A DNA stretch of 64,000 bases from DATAJX01 sp036261915 (GTDB taxonomy: Bacteria > Pseudomonadota > Alphaproteobacteria > UBA2136 > UBA6156): assembly GCA_036261915.1 (NCBI GenBank), contig DATAJX010000003.1:62001-126000 (forward strand). Reading direction: 5' to 3'. How positions within the stretch are numbered: position 1 is the first letter of the stretch; the number at the start of each line of letters is the position of its first letter. Both the position numbers and the translations under genes were made by a program. Under the pieces are notes generated by a model, which searched no databases, was not told the origin of the DNA, and worked only from the letters and a program-made list of their open reading frames with translations. Of the stretch, positions 59,576 to 64,000 are shown piece after piece.

Positions 59576-59950
59576 CTAACGGGCGTAATCGTTGCCGGGT
59601 TCGTTGAGGCCGGCATCGAGCTGCCGGAAGATACCTCCTGTGAAAAACTCGCTGTAGGCGCCCGCATTGAGCCACCGTGCGCCATACGGCGGTTGGATAT
59701 CATCCTCGTGCCGTAACGGCACAGCCAGCAAATAGGGCGGATCGCTGCCGGGATCGTAAGAAAGCACGGGGCGTTCACCTTGGGTGGTGAGAAACTTGCA
59801 GACGTAAGCAGCATGGTCGAAGCGAAAGTAAGCCTGACTGAAATAAAGTTCTCCCCGCCACAGGCCATGCCGGAGTTTTTTGCGGCGGCTGTTGAGAATG
59901 TTGGAGGTGATTTGAGCTGCACGCTGGATGGTGAGGATGACGGGAGCCAT
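59576..59950 (-). CDS. Small protein (124 aa), unknown
   Basis: A strong CAGGAGAA ribosome-binding site precedes the ATG at 59950. The protein is soluble, basic at the N-terminus (LNSRRKKLRHGLWRGELYF) and aromatic-rich, with no signal peptide. LSYDPGSDPPYLLAVPL and NAGAYSEFFTGGIFRQL stand out but match no family I know. It lies directly downstream of mnmG with a 71-base gap. Confidence 0.65.
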   Translation of the reverse strand: MAPVILTIQRAAQITSNILNSRRKKLRHGLWRGELYFSQAYFRFDHAAYVCKFLTTQGERPVLSYDPGSDPPYLLAVPLRHEDDIQPPYGARWLNAGAYSEFFTGGIFRQLDAGLNEPGNDYAR

Positions 59951-60021
59951 AGGCTTCTCCTGAAAAAACGCGACCTAAGATGTATGCACATTGCCGCAAG
60001 GCGGCGGAAATGCAAAGGGAA

Positions 60022-61944
60022 TTAGGCCTCCAGCACCGGATTTTTGCGCAACCGCGCTTCTTCAGCGCCCTTTTTCAGGGCGACCCACAGCGCGGTGAGG
60101 GCGGCGGGGGTGATGCCGGAAATTTGCGACGCGGCGGCCAGCGTGGTGGGGCGGAAGTGGTTGAGCTTTTGCGTCACTTCGATGGAAAGGCCGCCCACCT
60201 TGGCAAAATCGAGGCTGGTAGGGATCTCGAGCGCTTCGTCGGCGCGCAGGCGGTTGGCGTCGGATTCCTGCCGTTGCAGGTAGCCGTCGTATTTGGCCTC
60301 GATCTCGACCTGTTCGAGCGCGTGGGCGGGAAGTGCTGCGATTTCAGGGAGATGCGCGGTCAGTAAGTGTAGACCCAGTTGCGGACGCTTGAGCACGTCG
60401 AACGCCGAGAGGCTGTCGCGGTAGGAACCGGCCAGTTCGGCGGTGAGTTTGCCCAGCGTGCTGGAGGGATGCACCTTGGTCGCTTTGGCGAGTTCCAGCG
60501 CCGCATTCACGTCGCTTAACCGTTGGGCGAAGGCGCTTTGGCGGCGGTGGGTGATGCAGCCGATGGCCATGCCCTTTTGGGTGAGGCGCAGGTCGGCGTT
60601 ATCGGCCCGGAGCATCAGGCGGTATTCGGCCCGGCTGGTGAACATGCGGTAAGGTTCGGACGTGCCCTTGGTGGTGAGGTCGTCGATGAGGACACCGATG
60701 TAGGCTTCGGAACGGGAGAGCACGAACGGGCCTTTGCCTTGCGCCTTCAGCCCGGCGTTCAAGCCCGCCATCAGGCCCTGGGCGGCGGCTTCTTCGTACC
60801 CCGTGGTGCCGTTGATCTGCCCGGCGAGGAACAGGCCGGGGATCTTTTTGGTCTCGAGGCTCGGGAACAGCTCGGTGGGGTCGACGTAGTCGTATTCGAT
60901 GGCATAGCCGGGGCGCAGCACCTGCGCTTTTTCCAGCCCCGGGATGGTGGCCAGCAGCGCGTGCTGAACGTCTATCGGCAGGCTGGTGGAAATGCCGTTG
61001 GGGTAGACCTCGAGGCTGTCGTAGCCTTCGGGTTCGAGAAAAATTTGATGGTTTTCCTTATCGGCGAAGCGCACGACCTTGTCTTCGATGCTGGGGCAAT
61101 AGCGCGGGCCGGTGCCGGAAATCTGCCCGCTGTACATGGGGCTGCGGTGCAGGTTGGCCTTGATGACCGCGTGGGTGGCCTCATTGGTATAGGTAATGTG
61201 GCAGGGCAACTGGGTTTGGGTGATGGCCGTGGTGAGCGTGCTGAACGGCAACGGCGGGAAATCGCCGGGTTGTTCGGCCAGCTTGGAATAATCGATGGTG
61301 CGGGTATCGAGCCTGGGGGGAGTGCCGGTTTTGAGGCGGCCGACGCGGAACTTGAGCGTCTTGAGGGTATCGGCCAGTTTGAGGCTGGCGGGTTCGCCCA
61401 GGCGGCCGTTGGTGCTTTGGCTGGTGCCGATGTGGATAAGCCCGCGCAGGAACGTGCCGGTGGTGAGCACCACGCTGGCGGCCTTGAACACCCACCCGCT
61501 GTTGGTGGTAACGGTGAGTTGCGCCCCCTCATCACTTTGGCCTTCGGGGGCCGGGATCACGTCTGTCACCTCGGCCTGCCGGATGGTGAGGTTGGGCGTG
61601 CCGAACAGTTCGCGTTGCACGGCGTGGCGGTAAAGCTTGCGGTCGGCCTGCGCGCGCGGGCCGCGCACGGCCGGGCCCTTACTGGCGTTGAGCATGCGGA
61701 ACTGGATGCCGGCCTCGTCGGTCATGCGGCCCATGATGCCGTCGAGGGCGTCGATCTCTTTCACCAGGTGGCCCTTGGCCAGCCCGCCGATGGCAGGGTT
61801 GCACGACATCTGGCCGATGAGGTCGATATTGCCGGTGAGCAGCAGGGTGTTGGCGCCCAGGCGTGCCGACGCAGACGCGGCCTCGGCCCCGGCGTGGCCG
61901 CCGCCGACGATAATCACATCAAAGACTTCTGCGTGGATACTCAT
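60022..61944 (-). CDS. mnmG: tRNA uridine-5-carboxymethylaminomethyl modification enzyme MnmG (GidA)
   Basis: A 640-residue FAD enzyme that with MnmE modifies wobble uridine 34. FAD motif VIIVGGGHAGAEAA (10-23), then SCNPAIGGLAKGHLVKEIDALDG, TGTFLRGLIHIG and FLAGQINGTTGYEEAAAQG; the C-terminal helical domain ends with SQISGITPAALTALWVALKK. The ATG at 61944 is the one that matches the family N-terminus. It is usually followed by rsmG; the separation here is unusual. Confidence 0.97.
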   Translation of the reverse strand: MSIHAEVFDVIIVGGGHAGAEAASASARLGANTLLLTGNIDLIGQMSCNPAIGGLAKGHLVKEIDALDGIMGRMTDEAGIQFRMLNASKGPAVRGPRAQADRKLYRHAVQRELFGTPNLTIRQAEVTDVIPAPEGQSDEGAQLTVTTNSGWVFKAASVVLTTGTFLRGLIHIGTSQSTNGRLGEPASLKLADTLKTLKFRVGRLKTGTPPRLDTRTIDYSKLAEQPGDFPPLPFSTLTTAITQTQLPCHITYTNEATHAVIKANLHRSPMYSGQISGTGPRYCPSIEDKVVRFADKENHQIFLEPEGYDSLEVYPNGISTSLPIDVQHALLATIPGLEKAQVLRPGYAIEYDYVDPTELFPSLETKKIPGLFLAGQINGTTGYEEAAAQGLMAGLNAGLKAQGKGPFVLSRSEAYIGVLIDDLTTKGTSEPYRMFTSRAEYRLMLRADNADLRLTQKGMAIGCITHRRQSAFAQRLSDVNAALELAKATKVHPSSTLGKLTAELAGSYRDSLSAFDVLKRPQLGLHLLTAHLPEIAALPAHALEQVEIEAKYDGYLQRQESDANRLRADEALEIPTSLDFAKVGGLSIEVTQKLNHFRPTTLAAASQISGITPAALTALWVALKKGAEEARLRKNPVLEA

Positions 61945-61984
61945 GGAACTAGCAGATAGGACAGTGCCGCCCAAAAGGCAACCG

Positions 61985-62022
61985 CCCCGGCCCTCTATTA
62001 TAGAGAGGGGCCGGGGCGGGTG
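61985..62022 (-). terminator. GC-rich hairpin after the 95-aa gene
   Basis: CCCCGGCCC / GGGCCGGGG with a loop containing CTCTCTATAATAGA. There is no clear T-run, so termination may be weak and mnmG could be read through from upstream. Confidence 0.5.
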
Positions 62023-62023
62023 G

Positions 62024-62311
62024 TTAGTAACGATACGGGCAATGGTGATAGCGGCGCCAGCTGTAGACATCGCTCATTTGCCGGTCGAGCCTGATCAGCT
62101 CGCGCTGGTATTCGGCCATGAGCGGCTGGTGTTCGGGGTCGCTGCTGGCCCACAGGGGTGAAAGACCGGCTTTTTGGGCCAACAACCTTTCGGCTGAGCC
62201 CGCCAGTTCGGCACAGGAGTATTCGGCCATAAAGCCCAGCCGCTGGCTGCGGTGAGCGTGGGCCGGGGTGACCACCGCCGCAAGGACGATGGCTAAAGCT
62301 AATATTTTCAT
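62024..62311 (-). CDS. Small exported protein, unknown
   Basis: A 95-residue protein with a signal peptide (MKILALAIVLAAVVTPAHA) and a short mature part with two Cys (YSCAEL and HHCPYRY). AAGGAAAA precedes the ATG. It overlaps the upstream gene by ATGA, so the two are translationally coupled. No family recognised. The helix-rich mature part suggests a small periplasmic protein. Confidence 0.7.
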   Translation of the reverse strand: MKILALAIVLAAVVTPAHAHRSQRLGFMAEYSCAELAGSAERLLAQKAGLSPLWASSDPEHQPLMAEYQRELIRLDRQMSDVYSWRRYHHCPYRY

Positions 62312-62673
62312 GACTTTTCCTTGCGGCAGTAGGTGGCGATCTTGTTATCGACCTCGTGATGGTAGTGTTGGTACCATTCGACCCACATATCGAGCTTGTA
62401 CTGGTCGAGCAGCGGCACGAACAGGCTGAGGTCGGTCCACCCCGAGGCCTGCGTGAGCAGGGTTGCCGGGGCACCGGCCTCGGCCAGCTTTTGCAACAGC
62501 AGGTTGCGATCGTCGGCCAGCTCGCGGCGAGCTTCGTCGCAAACCAGCGCACGGTCGATGTCGACCGGCTCGTGCAGGTAGCGGGCAGGCGGTACGTAAG
62601 GAGAAGCGAGGTTGGCGCTGGCGGATAACGGCGCCAACACCACTGTAAAAACAAACAGGGCGGTGCGGAGCAT
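62308..62673 (-). CDS. Small exported protein, unknown
   Basis: A 121-residue protein. The ATG at 62673 has AAGGATA upstream and gives a signal peptide ending ASA-NLA. The mature part has two Cys (ALVCDEARREL and ATYCRKEKS), predicted helical with a Trp/Tyr/His-rich stretch (MWVEWYQHYHHEV). The paired Cys near each end resemble the layout of the downstream partner; both may form one disulfide each. No family recognised. Confidence 0.7.
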   Translation of the reverse strand: MLRTALFVFTVVLAPLSASANLASPYVPPARYLHEPVDIDRALVCDEARRELADDRNLLLQKLAEAGAPATLLTQASGWTDLSLFVPLLDQYKLDMWVEWYQHYHHEVDNKIATYCRKEKS

Positions 62674-62830
62674 GGGGCGTATCCTTGCGGCAAAACGGAA
62701 ACGGGGTGATGCCCGGGTATTCTGCGCCCGTGCCAAGCCGGTGCAAGTAAAACACAGCTAAAGTGGTTAAAAAGCCCTTACGCTGTTGCATTGTTTTTAG
62801 GCAGGGCGGCGGGCGGTTAAGGTGGTGCCC

Positions 62831-63061
62831 ATGAGTATTTCCAATTGCAGCGCCTACAGCGCCAGCGCCACCACGCAGGCCATTACCGGCATTGTGAAGC
62901 CTGCCCCGCGCGAAACCGAAGTACCGGTGGTGACGCCGGTGGCTGCCATCAAGCCCCTGACCAAGAACGACGACCAGCCCGAGCAGAAGGGCCCGCCGCC
63001 GCAGGCCAGTTTGAGCAGCGATACGCTGGCGGCCATTCTCAGCTTCGCTGGGGGCGCCTAG
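62831..63061 (+). CDS. Small protein (76 aa), unknown
   Basis: AAGGTGG precedes the ATG at 62831 (an in-frame GTG at 62822 is an alternative). The protein is Ser/Ala/Pro-rich (MSISNCSAYSASATT through LAAILSFAGGA) with no signal peptide or membrane helix and looks disordered. Its good ribosome-binding site and the following terminator support expression, but no family is recognised. Confidence 0.5.
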   Translation: MSISNCSAYSASATTQAITGIVKPAPRETEVPVVTPVAAIKPLTKNDDQPEQKGPPPQASLSSDTLAAILSFAGGA

Positions 63062-63093
63062 GCCGTTACCCGCTGGGTAAACCACTACCCACT

Positions 63094-63120
63094 AAAAAAC
63101 CCCCGCCGTAGCGGGGGTTA
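63094..63120. terminator. Bidirectional terminator between convergent genes
   Basis: AACCCCCGC-CGTA-GCGGGGGTT with A and T stretches outside, between the 76-aa gene and the pyrF stop at 63125. Confidence 0.8.
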
Positions 63121-63124
63121 ATTG

Positions 63125-63841
63125 TTAGGCGGCCAATATGGCCTCGAGGGCTGCGCGCGGGTTTTCGGCCTGCGTGATGGGGCGCCCGATGACCAGATGG
63201 GTTGCCCCTGCCGCCAGCGCCTGGGCCGGAGTGGCTGTGCGCTGCTGGTCGTGGCTTTGGGCCCCCGCCGGTCGGATGCCCGGGGTGACGAACACCGTAA
63301 AGCCAAAGGCCATGAGCGGCCCGACCTCATGGGCAGAACAAACCACGCCTGCAAGTTTGGCCACGGCCCCCAAAGCGGCGAAGTGGGTGACCGCCCGCTC
63401 GGTCGCGTTGTTATCGGCATACAGGCCGTCGGAAGCTTCCCACACGGCGGTGCGATCCATGCTGGTGGGCACGGTGACGCCGAGAAGGGTGGTTTCGGGG
63501 CATTCGGCCTTGAGCTGCCTGACCGCCGCGACCAGGCTGGGATGGTTGTAAGGCAATGGAATGGTAAAGAACCGGGGCTGCAGTTTTTGACACAGGTACA
63601 ACGCGGTTTTGCTGACGGTATCCGGCGTATCCCACAGCTTGAGGTCGAGCATCAGCCGCCCGGCGGGAATGCCGAGGGTTTGCAGCCGGAAGCTGCCGGT
63701 AAGGGCCACGGAGGCCAACTGCATGCCTACCTTGAACAGGCAGCCGGTGGGCATGAGGGTTTGCACCAGCATGATGGCTTTGTGCGGATCGGGGGTATCG
63801 AGCGCGACGATGAGGCGCTCGGGGCTGAGGGCAGGGCACAT
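63125..63841 (-). CDS. pyrF: Orotidine 5'-phosphate decarboxylase
   Basis: A 238-residue TIM-barrel enzyme making UMP. The Lys/Asp network DLKLWD (Asp66, Lys68, Asp71) in MLDLKLWDTPDTVSKTA, LIVALDTPD at the N-terminus, and TPGIRPAGAQSHDQQRTATPAQALAAGATHLVIGRPIT, the phosphate-binding end. The length is normal. It lies 60 bases after lepA in the same direction. Confidence 0.94.
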   Translation of the reverse strand: MCPALSPERLIVALDTPDPHKAIMLVQTLMPTGCLFKVGMQLASVALTGSFRLQTLGIPAGRLMLDLKLWDTPDTVSKTALYLCQKLQPRFFTIPLPYNHPSLVAAVRQLKAECPETTLLGVTVPTSMDRTAVWEASDGLYADNNATERAVTHFAALGAVAKLAGVVCSAHEVGPLMAFGFTVFVTPGIRPAGAQSHDQQRTATPAQALAAGATHLVIGRPITQAENPRAALEAILAA

Positions 63842-63901
63842 GAAAAAAGCTCCAGATTCAGGGAAACTGGGGCTTGTATACTATATATGGAGTAGGGATG
63901 G

Positions 63902-64000
63902 CTAGTCGCCGAGTTTGAGGGCCGCCAGGAAGGCTTCTTGCGGGATCTCGACGTTGCCCATGCTCTTCATGCGCTTTTTGCCCTTTTTCTGCTTGTCGAG
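63902..64000 (-). CDS. lepA: LepA (elongation factor 4), C-terminal fragment cut by the window edge
   Basis: The last 32 codons of a minus-strand gene that continues beyond the window. The residues KGKKRMKSMGNVEIPQEAF followed by LAALKLGD match the C-terminal end of LepA (E. coli has a GKKRMKQIGNVELPQEAF-type ending). LepA is a ribosome-associated GTPase. Confidence 0.9.
   Translation of the reverse strand, partial: LDKQKKGKKRMKSMGNVEIPQEAFLAALKLGD

Noticed and set aside
1..64000. CRISPR arrays, tRNA or rRNA genes, IS elements, integrase
   Set aside because: No regularly spaced direct repeats, no T-loop GTTCRA pattern in a cloverleaf context, and no transposase or integrase frame was recognised on either strand.

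Overview
This is a chromosomal segment of a moderately GC-rich alphaproteobacterium. The clearest marks are the compact order parB, parA, rsmG, mnmG with holA, lptE, leuS and a DUF3576 lipoprotein nearby, an outer-membrane porin, rph and hemW, and the yraN/LpoA-type pair. I cannot place it below class from sequence alone. No rRNA, tRNA, CRISPR array, transposase or integrase was seen.

Region 1 (1-35.6 kb, almost all minus strand) is one large export/conjugation locus. Read from 26.5 kb down to 9.9 kb it holds a type IVb (R64 thin-pilus-like) assembly set: STN/TcpQ-domain protein, secretin lipoprotein, major pilin, PilQ ATPase, PilR platform protein, PilO-like and GspM-like inner-membrane proteins, large prepilins, a catalytically incomplete prepilin peptidase and two coiled-coil TcpQ-domain proteins. 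It runs straight into F-type T4SS genes (two tandem TraA-like pilins, TraL, TraE, TraK), a lytic transglycosylase, a UvrD-like helicase, a sigma-factor/ParB chimera and a TraH-like protein. A second block (28-35.6 kb) carries TraU, a TrbC-like protein, a TraF-like thioredoxin-fold protein, a coupling ATPase whose membrane part is a separate gene, and several unknown envelope proteins. TraB, TraC, TraV, TraN, TraG and a relaxase were not recognised here, so the apparatus is incomplete in this window or very divergent.

Region 2 (35.7-41 kb) has yggT, a Bcp peroxiredoxin, rph and hemW on the plus strand. Two unusually long gene-poor intergenic stretches (37.25-38.73 and 40.01-41.06 kb) flank hemW; the first is AT-rich, palindrome-rich and holds a parS-like site.

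Region 3 (41-48 kb) holds orphan small multi-TM proteins, each with its own terminator, then a BON-domain lipoprotein, yraN, an LpoA-like activator and pyrE.

Region 4 (48-64 kb) is conserved housekeeping: holA-lptE, a DUF218-like protein, leuS, DUF3576, porin, parB-parA, rsmG, mnmG, pyrF and the 3' end of lepA, with small orphan secreted proteins inserted between rsmG and mnmG and upstream of mnmG.

Across regions 1, 3 and 4 a short intergenic hairpin repeat recurs five times, always downstream of a minus-strand gene, with stem changes that keep pairing. Three parS-like palindromes (34.2, 37.5 and 57.7 kb) suggest the window lies in the ParABS centromere region of the chromosome.
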